Source of the DNA: Proteobacteria bacterium ST_bin16
GTDB lineage: Bacteria; Pseudomonadota; Gammaproteobacteria; Burkholderiales; Nitrosomonadaceae
Assembly: GCA_002083595.1 (NCBI GenBank)
Contig: MSXT01000010.1
Span: 1-62,411, forward strand
DNA: 62,411 bases
Direction: 5' to 3'
The translations under genes and the position numbers were made by a program. Below are positions 23,261 through 33,500 of this stretch, one piece after another (position 1 is the first letter of the stretch; each line of letters starts with the position of its first letter). Under the pieces are notes generated by a model. That model saw only the letters and a program-made list of their open reading frames with translations, had not been told where the DNA came from and did not search any database.

Positions 23261-24859
23261 TTATTTGTGCGACTGGTTGGATAGGGTCAGCTGCTGATAC
23301 TGTTGCTGGTATTGCTCTGCTTTGGATTGATCCCCGGCCAGCCTGGCCGCCTGTGCTGCACGGTAAATACCATTGCGCCGGTTGGGCGTGCGTATCAAGG
23401 ATGCTTCCAATTCCTTCAACGCATCACCGGATTGCTTCAATTCCAGCAGTAATTCACCGAGCAGTTCCCTAGCCGGAATGATTGCGCCTGGCGTGACATT
23501 GTCTTTTTCGGTCGAATCCTCCAAATCTGCCGAAGCACGCATGAGTTTCACCGCTTCCTCCGCTTCGCCTTCCGCATAAGCAATCCAGGCGGCTACCGCC
23601 AGGCGTTGGATCTCGATTTGACCAGCGGTGTAGTCTTTATTGTCCGCTTGATCGGCATTGCGTAAAACCTTCAGATGCCGCAAGCTGTGGTGGGCAATGT
23701 CCATGTTTCCGCTGCGCGCGGCACCTAAACCACGAGCAAAGTGCGTGATGGCTTCACACCAGCCAAATTGCTGCCAGGGAAAGTCTTTGGGATTGATATC
23801 CAGTCCGGCAGCCTCCAGCCATTCACCGCGTTCTACCGCATAGCGCGCGGGAATTGCAGCGAATGCATAGGCGACGGTGGTATTCTCCGATTGCGCTTTT
23901 TTGATGCCTTGCAGTTCGCGCAGAATTTCCCTGGCTTTTTCGGTCTCACCACTTTGCAGATACGCGTACATCATGTAATCCATGAAATGGAACTGCTGAT
24001 CCGAAGTTCCGGACAATGCATTTTTCCGCGCGTGATCTTTTGCCGCATGATAGGCCGCCAGATTCGATTGCGCCGCATCCTGCCATAGCCCGAGCCGGAT
24101 GAAAATATGCGAAGGCATGTGCAATGCATGCGGAACCGCCGGTGCAATGTGCGTATAAGCGCGCGCTGCACTCAATCCAAGCCCGGCCAATTCGGGGTAA
24201 TCGCTGCTGTGAATGATGTAGTGCGCCACACCGGGGTGCTCCGGCTCATGTTCCAGTACCTGCTGCAATAGATGTAATGCTTTCTTCTGATTGGCGAAGG
24301 TCTTGTCCTTGGGCGATGCCGTGGAAATCAGCGCCAAAGCGTAGAACACCGCAGCCTCTCGGTCATCTGGATTGTGTTTCAGGACTTGTTCCATCGCTTT
24401 CTGATACATGAGCTTTCTGGTAGTGAGGTCCACTTTTTCATCTTCGGGATACAAAAAACTTACGGCTTCAAGGTAAGCTTTCTCACGGTCAGTCTTGATT
24501 GCCAGCTTTTTTGCCTGCTGCAACGCTTCGCGCCCCGTTTGCAGTTCTGCCGCAGTCGGCGCTGTAGCCCATAACTGGTAATACAGGCTCATCGCAACGC
24601 CCCAATAACCCATCGCGCAAGCCGGATCGGTAACGGTCACTTGGCGGAATTTCTTTCCGGCTTCGTCGTACCAAAAGGAATGCAACATCGCGACGGCTTG
24701 ATTGAACTGTGCTTGCGCGGCAGGCGTGCAGGAAACCGGGAAGGTCACTTTTCCCAGATTTTTCTCATCGAATGCACCAGCATGATGATCCCCATCCGCT
24801 CGCAACACCCCGGCGGACATCATGGCAGCGATCAGAAGAACCCATCCCCATTTTTTCAT
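23261..24859 (-). CDS. Secreted TPR-repeat protein
   Basis: About 532 residues from ATG 24859 (MKKWGWVLLIAAMMSAGVLR), with GGAGAA before it; an upstream in-frame ATG at 24889 is less likely. After the signal peptide come many TPR-like helix pairs (FNQAVAMLHSFWYDEAGKKF; REAAVFYALALISTASPK; ALKELEASLIRTPNRRNGIY). Such proteins act as periplasmic scaffolds. It is transcribed away from the zur-like gene, with a shared 152-base promoter region. A role in metal homeostasis is possible from context only. Confidence 0.75.
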   Translation of the reverse strand: MKKWGWVLLIAAMMSAGVLRADGDHHAGAFDEKNLGKVTFPVSCTPAAQAQFNQAVAMLHSFWYDEAGKKFRQVTVTDPACAMGYWGVAMSLYYQLWATAPTAAELQTGREALQQAKKLAIKTDREKAYLEAVSFLYPEDEKVDLTTRKLMYQKAMEQVLKHNPDDREAAVFYALALISTASPKDKTFANQKKALHLLQQVLEHEPEHPGVAHYIIHSSDYPELAGLGLSAARAYTHIAPAVPHALHMPSHIFIRLGLWQDAAQSNLAAYHAAKDHARKNALSGTSDQQFHFMDYMMYAYLQSGETEKAREILRELQGIKKAQSENTTVAYAFAAIPARYAVERGEWLEAAGLDINPKDFPWQQFGWCEAITHFARGLGAARSGNMDIAHHSLRHLKVLRNADQADNKDYTAGQIEIQRLAVAAWIAYAEGEAEEAVKLMRASADLEDSTEKDNVTPGAIIPARELLGELLLELKQSGDALKELEASLIRTPNRRNGIYRAAQAARLAGDQSKAEQYQQQYQQLTLSNQSHK

Positions 24860-24986
24860 ATCAATTCTCCAGTATTGGTAAGACTTCACCGGAATGAACG
24901 ATCTGCATTCTTCCCGATAGCGCCAAGTAATCCAGGATTAAAAGAACAACTTGTTGCACCATGAAAATCACTTAGTTACAATAATC

Positions 24987-24999
24987 GCAACATTGTTGC
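24987..24999. promoter_or_regulatory. Candidate Fur/Zur-type operator
   Basis: GCAACATTGTTGC is a perfect inverted repeat (5-base arms, 3-base centre), 12 bases before the regulator start, in the divergent region between the TPR gene and the Fur-family gene. A TTGTTGC half also occurs near 24950. The site could allow autoregulation. The sequence is not a textbook Zur box. Confidence 0.35.
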
Positions 25000-25011
25000 A
25001 TCTATTTGAGT

Positions 25012-25434
25012 ATGCTTAATCAGTTTCATCATACCGCAGAAGACATGATCCGGCACAACGGCGGACGGGCAACCTTGGGCAGAACCGGAATTCTGGCCAT
25101 TTTGCTGGCTGAGCAGCAGGCCACTACGCACCGCGAAATTGAACAACGCCTGCCACAAGCGCTGCAATTGGACCGGGTGACTTTATATCGCGCGCTAGAG
25201 TGGCTGGTCGAGAAAAATTTGATCCATAAAGTAACCAGCGACGACCGGGCGTGGCGTTATCACGCCAACCGTGAGCTGCATTCACATCAACATGCGCACT
25301 TCAAATGTACAGGCTGTGCGCAAGTGATTTGCCTGGATAAATTACCGGTAGAAACAAACTGGCCGCTACCAGCCGGTTATCGGTTCCAGGAAATTGAATT
25401 GACAGTCAAAGGCCTTTGCGCTAACTGCTGTTGA
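25012..25434 (+). CDS. Fur-family regulator, likely Zur (zinc)
   Basis: About 140 residues from the ATG at 25012 (a TTG at 25006 is less likely). The winged helix DRVTLYRALEWLVEKNLI is typical for DNA recognition in Fur/Zur/PerR. The His-rich SHQHAHFKCTGCAQVICL is the regulatory metal-site region with the structural CxxC pair, and the C-terminal CANCC provides a second Cys pair. The genes that follow, a small membrane protein and a ZnuD-like receptor, suggest zinc control of uptake, so Zur is the best guess. Confidence 0.8.
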   Translation: MLNQFHHTAEDMIRHNGGRATLGRTGILAILLAEQQATTHREIEQRLPQALQLDRVTLYRALEWLVEKNLIHKVTSDDRAWRYHANRELHSHQHAHFKCTGCAQVICLDKLPVETNWPLPAGYRFQEIELTVKGLCANCC

Positions 25435-25436
25435 CT

Positions 25437-25760
25437 ATGCTACGCAAAAGCTTATTTCTATTTTTGACGCTGGCTTTGTTGTCTGTGCCAGTCTTCTTGC
25501 TGGCGCATGCTTTCACGCATTATGCACAAACCGATGTGCTTGATGCCGCCGGAAGCGAAGCTGATGCCAGTGTTGATCTTGACGAAATTTGCTTCGATTG
25601 CGTCGCACTCACTGCATTAAACTTCATTCTGATCGCTTCGGGCTTGCTTCTGCGCAATCCGGCAAATCATCGCCGGTTGCCATTATGGGCCATGGGGCGT
25701 CATTCCAATCGCACCACACTTCCTTACTGCTCGCGCGCGCCACCATTCCAGCTGTTCTGA
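25437..25760 (+). CDS. Small membrane/periplasmic protein between regulator and TonB receptor
   Basis: About 107 residues from ATG 25437, two bases after the regulator stop. It has a signal-anchor (SLFLFLTLALLSVPVFLLAH), an acidic stretch with CxxC (DLDEICFDCVAL), and a second hydrophobic segment (LNFILIASGLLL). The C-terminal tail is basic. It resembles DUF2946-like proteins often found before TonB-dependent receptors. Its coupling to the regulator suggests metal-related expression. Function unknown. Confidence 0.6.
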   Translation: MLRKSLFLFLTLALLSVPVFLLAHAFTHYAQTDVLDAAGSEADASVDLDEICFDCVALTALNFILIASGLLLRNPANHRRLPLWAMGRHSNRTTLPYCSRAPPFQLF

Positions 25761-25903
25761 TTCCTCAGGTTGTTAATCCAGGCTTGACTTAATCATCAGC
25801 AATCGGTCGATTGCTTTGATGTGCATTGCTTGCCTGCGATTGATCAGTTCCATTGGAGCAACTCAGTTGCACGGCAAATACCCATCAGGGTTAGGAAAGT
25901 TGT

Positions 25904-27967
25904 ATGGATTATTCTGATCATGAATCAAATAACGCGCGATGGCAGCGTAAAAGCTTGCTGTCGAAACCGGCAACCATCGCGCTGTTTATATTTTTGCTGC
26001 ACCCGCTGCATAGTCACGGGCAAACCACCGGCAAAAACGTCGAGTTGCCCGGCGTGATGATTACTGCGCCTGTTTCCAGCTCGGCCGAATCGGCTGGATT
26101 CAAACCGGATACGGTCGTATCAGGAGATCGTCTGCGCCGGAAAAGGGAAACCAATCTGGGCGATACGTTATCGCATGAACTGGGCGTCAGTTCCAGCAGT
26201 TTCGGTCCTGGCGCTGGCCGCCCGATTATTCGCGGCCAGGATGGGCCGCGCGTGCAGGTGCTGGAAAATGGCATTGGCACCGGCGATATCTCAACCATCA
26301 GCCCGGATCACGCCGTCGCGACCGAAACCTTAAATGCTTCACGCATCGAGATACTGCGAGGACCTTCGACATTGATGTATGGCAGCGGTATTTCCGGTGG
26401 CGTGGTGAACGTGATCAACGACCGCATACCCGATCGCTTATTCAAAACACCGCAAGCGAACTTTGAAGGGCGCTTCAATTCCGCGCTGGAAGAACGCAAT
26501 GGCGCTCTCATGGCGTCCGGCAGTTTGGGCAGAATGTCCTGGAATCTTGAAGGCGTGAAAAGAAAAACCAGTGATGTGCATATCCCAGGACTGGCGAATC
26601 CCAATGATCCGGACAGCGGCACCGGCTTGATCAGAAACAGCGCGATCGATTCCAGCAATTTATCGGTAGGCAGTTCGTACGTCGGCGAACGTGGTTTTGT
26701 GGGAATGTCGGTTTCAAGATTGGAAAATTTTTACGGCATTCCCGGCCCGGAAGGCGCGAAAATCGATATGGGGCAGACCCGCTACGGTCTGGCCGGTGAT
26801 CTGGATAATCCGTTAAAGGGATTCCGGCAGCTCAAAATGCGCTTCAATTACAACGATTATCAGCACAAAGAGCTCGAACAAAGCGGCGCGGTTGGGAGCC
26901 GTTTCAGTAATAATGAGCTGGAAGGTCGCGCCGAATTGGCTCACAAACCGATCGCCCAATGGCAAGGCATCATGGGCATTCAATTACAAAACCGCAATTT
27001 TTCCGCAAAAGGCGAGGAAGCATTCGTGCCATCCAGTCTATCGCAATCGGCCAGCGCGTTTATGCTGGAAAAACGCAATTGGCAACGCTGGCAGTTTGAA
27101 GCCGGTGGACGCCTTGAACATACCCTGCATAACCCGCAAGCAACATCGTTGCAAACACGCGACTTTAATTTGTACAGCATTTCCGCGGGAAGCGCTTGGC
27201 AATTCAGGGATGGTTATCAACTCAATCTGACGGCCACACGCGGACAACGCGCGCCGAATACTGTCGCGCTGTATGCCAATGGTATCCATGTGGCCACCAA
27301 CACTTTTGAGCAAGGAGAGCAAAACCTGCACAAAGAAACCTCCAATAACTTCGACATCGCGCTGCAAAAAACCAGCGGCATGGTTACAGGCAAAGTGAAT
27401 TTGTTCTATAACCATGTCAACAATTATATTTTTCAGCGCAGCCGTGACAGCAATGACGACGGGTTAGCGGATAGAATCAACGATGAGGGCTTGCTGGATA
27501 ATCACGGCGCTTATCTGGCCCAGGATTACACGCAAACCCGGGCGAAATTCTATGGTCTGGAAGCCGAAGCCATCGTTGCAGTAGTACCGGATACGTTGAA
27601 TTTGCGGTTATTCACCGATATGGTTTATGGCAGATTGAAAAATAACGGCAACATCCCGCGCATAACGCCACAACGCTTCGGCTTTGATCTGGATTTCAAG
27701 AAAAATGCCTGGCAAGCCAATTTCAACCTTACCCGTGTCACTCAACAGGATCGCGTCGCCGTATTGGAAAGCGAAACCCCAGGTTATACCCTGATGAACG
27801 CCGAAATGAGCTATCACATGAAACTAACCAAGTCGGTCAACTATACGCTTTTTCTGCAAGGCCGGAATTTGCTCGATAGCGATATGCGCGTTCATACTTC
27901 CTTCTTGAAGGATGTCGCTCCGCTGCCGGGACGAGCCATTGTCGCAGGGATTAGAGGCGCTTTCTGA
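25904..27967 (+). CDS. TonB-dependent outer-membrane receptor, ZnuD-like
   Basis: 687 residues. The signal peptide is near TIALFIFLLHPLHSHG, with a TonB-box-like start of the mature part (VMITAP). The plug domain has GAGRPIIRGQDGPRVQVLEN and IEILRGPSTLMYGSGISGGV, and a 22-strand barrel ends in GIRGAF with a terminal Phe. The plug wording (ELGVSSSSFGPGAGRPIIRG) is that of ZnuD-type zinc receptors. It follows the Fur/Zur-type regulator and the small membrane gene after a 143-base gap, which fits zinc-starvation uptake. Other small-metal or chelate substrates cannot be excluded. Confidence 0.85.
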   Translation: MDYSDHESNNARWQRKSLLSKPATIALFIFLLHPLHSHGQTTGKNVELPGVMITAPVSSSAESAGFKPDTVVSGDRLRRKRETNLGDTLSHELGVSSSSFGPGAGRPIIRGQDGPRVQVLENGIGTGDISTISPDHAVATETLNASRIEILRGPSTLMYGSGISGGVVNVINDRIPDRLFKTPQANFEGRFNSALEERNGALMASGSLGRMSWNLEGVKRKTSDVHIPGLANPNDPDSGTGLIRNSAIDSSNLSVGSSYVGERGFVGMSVSRLENFYGIPGPEGAKIDMGQTRYGLAGDLDNPLKGFRQLKMRFNYNDYQHKELEQSGAVGSRFSNNELEGRAELAHKPIAQWQGIMGIQLQNRNFSAKGEEAFVPSSLSQSASAFMLEKRNWQRWQFEAGGRLEHTLHNPQATSLQTRDFNLYSISAGSAWQFRDGYQLNLTATRGQRAPNTVALYANGIHVATNTFEQGEQNLHKETSNNFDIALQKTSGMVTGKVNLFYNHVNNYIFQRSRDSNDDGLADRINDEGLLDNHGAYLAQDYTQTRAKFYGLEAEAIVAVVPDTLNLRLFTDMVYGRLKNNGNIPRITPQRFGFDLDFKKNAWQANFNLTRVTQQDRVAVLESETPGYTLMNAEMSYHMKLTKSVNYTLFLQGRNLLDSDMRVHTSFLKDVAPLPGRAIVAGIRGAF

Positions 27968-28074
27968 AAAAAGCAGTATCGTGGCGTAAGCCAGGATGCT
28001 TGCAAAATAACCGCTTAATGCTACTCTGCATGAGCAGTCGTTCCTGATATCTTCTTCATTCAGTTAAAACAACG

Positions 28075-30258
28075 ATGACCAGATGGCTTAAATACTTTTT
28101 TTTGGGCATTTTTACCGGTTTGCTCGGTGTAATCATTTATTTATCACCGGCTGGCTTATGGTTGGAGGAACGATTCGGCTTGAGTGCATTGTTTCAGTTA
28201 CGCGGGACAATCAAGGCGCCCGATGAGGTGGTCGTCGTTGCGCTTGATCAACAATCCGCCGCGCAGCTGAAACTTCACGTTAAGCCGCGCTTGTGGCCGC
28301 GCAGTATACATGCGCGTTTAATTGACCGGCTGGCGGCAGCGGGTGCCAACGCAATCATTTTCGATCTTATTTTTGATACCCCCAGCGACATACCGGAACA
28401 GGATGAGGAACTGGCCAATGCCATTAAAAGAGCAGGCAATGTCCTATTGGTAGAGCGGCTGGATTATCAGGATTCGGCATTGCTGAATCAACTCGATGGC
28501 GTTACCTATCAAGCATTTATTCAAGAAGGCGCTACTCAGCTCTTGCCAATCATCGGGGAAGCTGCAAAAGCCCGGGCGCCTTTCACATTGCCGAAGGCGG
28601 AACGAGTTCATCATTACTGGACTTTCAAATCGCATGCCGGCGATATTGCTACGGTGCCGGTTGTGGTATTACAACTCTATGCAGCGGCGTTGTACGAAGA
28701 CTTTGCCCGGCTACTCAGCTCAGCAGAACCGGAGCTTGCCCCGCAATTACCCGCTCGCATCAACGAAGAAACGGATATTGAGGATCTGATCCTGACACTG
28801 CGCAATCTATTCGCAGGCAATCCGCGGCTGGCTATTCAAATGAAAGAAGGTTTGGATCGCAATCGCCATTTAAAACCGGAAGAGAAGAAACTGCTGAGAT
28901 CGTTGCTCGACCTGTACGCTGGCGATCAAACCCGTTACTTGAATTTCTACGGCCCGCCACGCAGCATAAAGACCATTTCGTATGATCAAGCACTGAAATT
29001 AGAAAAGGGCGCGTTAAAAAATAAAGTCGTTTTCGTTGGATTTTCCGGTGCTACTCAGTCCGAGCAAGAAATCGTCCGGGACGATTATCCCACGGTATTT
29101 TCCAATCCGGATGGGCTTTACATCAGCGGCGTCGAGATTGCCGCCACGGCTTTCGCCAATTTGCTCGAAAACAAGCCGGTCAGACCTTTGTCTTTAGCCG
29201 GTAATTTAAGTATTTTATTCCTGTTGGGTTTTGCCATCGGCATGGCAAACCAAATCCTGTCGACGCGCAAAACCATCGCTCTGAGTTTCTCTGTCATTCT
29301 TGTTTATACTTTCATTGCATATTCATTCTTTAAACATACCCTGATATGGCTCCCAGTCATTATTCCAGCCTTATTAGTGTTAGTTGCGCTTATGCTGGCC
29401 TGGGTGCTAAAAATTCTTAAGCTCGAGGGCTTTATTGGCAAATCCGGCCCGGCTCGAGAACTTGATCAAATCATTGAAGGGCAGGCGGGGAAATTCGCGG
29501 GTGCATGCCTAACGACCGATATCGCGGGTTACACGACTCTGTCCGAAACAATGAGTCCCTCTGATCTTGAGAAATTGATGACTGGCTATCGTGTTGTGTT
29601 AAGAAGTGCGATAGATCAACACCATGGCAGGGTTATGGATACCACAGGCGACTCATCCCTCTCCGTATGGATTAAAAACCCGGAAAATCCAGTCGCACAA
29701 AAATTTTTCAATTGGATCAAGAAGCCTTCAGATTCCACAGAAAAGCTAAATGTATGCAAAGCAGCGCTTGATCTCAGCGCTGCAATCGAACGTTTCAACA
29801 AATTACACAACCCGCCGCTGCCAACCCGAATCGGCTTGCATTTTGGTGACATGTCTCTGAATAAAAGCGACGGTACATATCGCGTCACTGGCGATGTCGT
29901 CAACACAGCAAACAGGATTCAAAATACTAATAAAATTTTAAAAACGCGAATTCTACTATCGAGCGATGTAATCGAAGAATTGGACGATTTTCTTGTCCGC
30001 CCTCTGGGAAGCTTTCAATTACCGGGGAGAACTCAATCCGTTGAGCTTTTTGAGCTGATTGCCTACCGGCAATCAGCCAGCAAGCAACAGCTATGGCTAT
30101 GCGAAATCTTTGCAAAAGCTTTAAATGCTTATCAACTGAAACAATGGACCGAAGCCAGTCAGTATTTTTACGTTATTCTGAGAGAATTCCCTTCCGACGG
30201 CCCGACCCATCACTTTCTGTCGTTGTGTTCCAAATATCAAAACGAGTCCTCCCCGTAA
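28075..30258 (+). CDS. CHASE2-domain class III adenylate cyclase
   Basis: 727 residues. The order is: N-terminal membrane segment (residues ~5-28), periplasmic CHASE2 sensor (~30-365), three membrane segments (~378-450) and a cytoplasmic class III cyclase domain (~470-660). Catalytic features are present: first metal Asp in TTDIAGYTTL, second Asp in DTTGDSSLSVW, and the transition-state region GDVVNTANRIQ. The C-terminus is TPR-like. It should make cAMP in response to an extracytoplasmic signal. A FecR-TPR-barrel gene follows, with a CRP-like site at its promoter, so product and target may be linked. Confidence 0.93.
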   Translation: MTRWLKYFFLGIFTGLLGVIIYLSPAGLWLEERFGLSALFQLRGTIKAPDEVVVVALDQQSAAQLKLHVKPRLWPRSIHARLIDRLAAAGANAIIFDLIFDTPSDIPEQDEELANAIKRAGNVLLVERLDYQDSALLNQLDGVTYQAFIQEGATQLLPIIGEAAKARAPFTLPKAERVHHYWTFKSHAGDIATVPVVVLQLYAAALYEDFARLLSSAEPELAPQLPARINEETDIEDLILTLRNLFAGNPRLAIQMKEGLDRNRHLKPEEKKLLRSLLDLYAGDQTRYLNFYGPPRSIKTISYDQALKLEKGALKNKVVFVGFSGATQSEQEIVRDDYPTVFSNPDGLYISGVEIAATAFANLLENKPVRPLSLAGNLSILFLLGFAIGMANQILSTRKTIALSFSVILVYTFIAYSFFKHTLIWLPVIIPALLVLVALMLAWVLKILKLEGFIGKSGPARELDQIIEGQAGKFAGACLTTDIAGYTTLSETMSPSDLEKLMTGYRVVLRSAIDQHHGRVMDTTGDSSLSVWIKNPENPVAQKFFNWIKKPSDSTEKLNVCKAALDLSAAIERFNKLHNPPLPTRIGLHFGDMSLNKSDGTYRVTGDVVNTANRIQNTNKILKTRILLSSDVIEELDDFLVRPLGSFQLPGRTQSVELFELIAYRQSASKQQLWLCEIFAKALNAYQLKQWTEASQYFYVILREFPSDGPTHHFLSLCSKYQNESSP

Positions 30259-30344
30259 CCTCTTTGGTTATCCTAAAAATAGACAGCGAGTAATTCATAG
30301 TAGCTGCTCAAAGAAATAAAATCATTGTGTTTTAAGAGCTCTTC

Positions 30345-30360
30345 TGTGAGAAAAGTCACA
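30345..30360 (+). promoter_or_regulatory. CRP-like palindrome upstream of the FecR gene
   Basis: TGTGAGAAAAGTCACA fits the CRP consensus TGTGA-N6-TCACA perfectly. It is centred about 83 bases before the predicted start point of the promoter at 30400-30429. The 266-base gap 30259-30524 has no gene. Two close relatives of the site are at 36832 and 50068. Confidence 0.65.
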
Positions 30361-30399
30361 GACAGAAATATGCCTCTTTGATTAGAATCATTTACCTTA

Positions 30400-30429
30400 T
30401 TGGTTATAAGGCCATCGATTCAGTATAAT
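30400..30429 (+). promoter_or_regulatory. Predicted promoter of the FecR-TPR gene
   Basis: TTGGTT (30400-30405) and TATAAT (30424-30429) with an 18-base spacer form a sigma-70-type promoter, 96 bases before the start codon. Confidence 0.55.
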
Positions 30430-30524
30430 GAGAAAATGCATAACAAGTCTTCAATATCTTGTTATTTCTGATACAGAATTGCAAATCAATGCTCAACAAT
30501 TGAGCTGATAGCGAAAGATCGATA

Positions 30525-33500
30525 ATGAAAATATGTTGGGCAGTCGCAATCTACTCACATCAGAGAAAATTCTCAGCGCTGATACTCACTATTTTTACAG
30601 TGACCTGCTGGATGACGTATATCACCCAGGCGCATGCAGCGCCAACGTGCAAGCCGGAAGTAGCGCGAGTGGTATCGATGCAGGGCACGATTGAAATACG
30701 CCGGACTCAAGAAAATGTCTGGCAACCAGCAGGAATGGAAGTAGCGCTCTGCGCCGGAGATATGATTCGCGCCCGGTCGCAAAGCCGAGCGGCGCTGCGT
30801 TTAAGCAATAACAGCATGCTGCGGCTTGATCAAAAAACCAGCATCACATTTCCAGCAGTTCAAGAAGAAAGAGGCACCTCCCTGCTGGACTTATTCGAAG
30901 GTGCGATCCACATCATTACGCGCACGCCTCAGCCCTTTAAAATAAGAACCCCCTTTGTCAATGCCAGTGTGGAAGGCACAGAATTCGTTGTGGGTCTTAG
31001 GGAAGACAATACAGAAGTTGTCTTGTATGAAGGCAAAGTATCGGTCAGCAATGAGCTGGGAAGCTTATTGCTTCATGATCATGAAGCAGCTGTCACATAC
31101 AAAGGACAAGCACCACGTAAAGAAATCATCATCCGGCCGGCGGATGCCGTGCAGTGGGCATTGTATTATCCCGTCATCCTGGATTATTGGCAGGGTAGTG
31201 AAGACGGTTCCAGTACTTTGGTCCGTCAAGCAAGCCATTTGTTGACTGTCGGACAGGCTGATGAAGCCAAGGAAATCATCCAGCAAGTCCTGCAACTAGA
31301 ACTTAACAATAGTAACGCACATGCGCTGCTGGCCATCATTGCCCTGGTTCAGAATGAAAAAGACCCCGCACTGGAGCTCGCGAGCAAGGCGGTCACGCTC
31401 GACCCAGGATCGGCTGCAGGATATTTAGCGCTTTCTTATGCACAGCAAGCACATTTTGAGATTGATACGGCACTGGAGAGTGTGCAAAAAGCACTGGCAT
31501 CCGATGCTCAGAACGCACTGATCTGGGCACGACTAGCTGAATTGCAGATGTCCGTGGGTTACCTGGAACGCGCATTGGATGCCGCAAAACTTGCCGTAAG
31601 TTTAAATCCCGGTCTGGCGAAAACGCAAACGGTATTAGGTTTTGCGCATCTGCTGCAAATCGACACCCAAACCGCGAAAGATATTTTCCACCGAGCCATT
31701 GCATTGGATCAGGCCGACCCCATGCCGCGGCTTGGATTGGGGCTTGCCCTGATCCGCGAGGGAGAACTGGAAGCAGGCCGGATAGAATTGGAGATTGCCG
31801 CCAGTTTGGATCCAGCGAACTCGCTGATCCGCAGTTACCTGGGTAAAGCTTATTTTGAGGAAAAACGCTATCTGCTTGCCAGTACGCAATTTGATCTCGC
31901 CAAGAAACGCGATCCCAAGGATCCAACACCGTGGTTCTATGATGCGATTCAAAAACAAACGCAGAATCGCCCGGTAGAGGCATTAATAGACATCCAAAAA
32001 TCGATTGAACTGAACAATAACCGCGCAGTATACCGTTCCAAATTTCTGCTGGATCGCGATGAAGCGGCTCGCGGCTCCAGCTTGGCACGTATATTTGAGA
32101 ATTTAGGATTCGAGCGGCGTGCACTCATGGAAACGGCAAAGTCGCTGAGCTTCGATCCATCCAATCACTCGGCACACCGGTTTCTTTCCGATACTTACGC
32201 CAACATCCCTCGACATGAAGCAGCTCGCGTCAGCGAGTTGTTGCAGGCACAGCTTTTACAACCAGTTAATGTCAATCCAGTGCAGCCGCACATGGCCGTA
32301 GCAGACTTGAATATCATTACCAACACCGGCCCATCTTCACCGGGATTCAATGAGTTTGCGCCATTAATGGAGCGCAGCAAACCGCAATTGGTAACTTCAG
32401 GTGTAGTTGGCAGTAACGGTACGATAGGTGATGAAATCGTCTTTTCCAGATTCAATGAACGCACATCAATCAGCCTGGGGCAGTTTCATTATGAAAGCAA
32501 GGGCTTTCGTAGCAATAATGATCAAAACCATGATGTATTGAATGCATTTGTGCAGCACGCGGTGACATCCAAATTGAATTTGCAGGCCGAGGTTCGGACT
32601 CGCTCCACGCATCACGGTAATCTGTTGCTGGATTTTGATCTTGATACGAACAATCCTCGAGCTCCTCAGAATAGATTTCGTAGAAATATTGACCAAAATA
32701 CCGTACGAATTGGTGCTAAGTATGATTTAACAGTTAATCAAAATATTTTATTATCCGGACTATATGCTGATAGGGAAAGTAAGAATATAGACCCTGTTGT
32801 CAATACCTTCAGCAATTCCGAAATATCAGCCAAGAATGAAGGCTATCAAACCGAAATTCAGTATCAACTACGTAACTCTAATTTTAGTATCATAGCTGGT
32901 AGCGGAAACTATGATATTAATGTGAACCGAAGTTTGTTAACTAGAAATCTGATAATTAATCAGATTTCCAATCCTAAAAAACAAAGTTTTGATATAGATA
33001 AAACAAATGGGTATCTATATTCAAATCTAAATTTTGGTTCAAATCTGAATGCTACTTTAGGCTTTAGCTATGATACTTATAAAGAAAAAGGATTAGAAAT
33101 TGATCGATTCAATCCAAAAGCAGGTCTACAATGGAATATTGTTAGTAGTTTAAGGTTACGCTTGGCTTTTATTGAAGCTGTTAAAGCTCCTTTAACAACC
33201 AACCAAACCATTGAACCAACTCAGGTTTCTGGTTTTAATCAATTATATGATGATATCAATGGTACTCAATCGCGCCGAATCGGTATAGGGCTGGACGGGC
33301 ATTACAAAGAAAAAGTTTTCAGTGGTTTTGAAATCTCGGGCCGGGATTTACGAGTTCCTTCGTTTTCAACTGACAATGTTTCTATTGATGATCAAAAAGA
33401 AAAAATTTATCGTGCATACTTATATGGCGTACCTGGTAACAGATGGTCAGTAAAAAGTGAAATTCAGTTTGAACAATTTTCTCGTGATGAAACAGCATTA

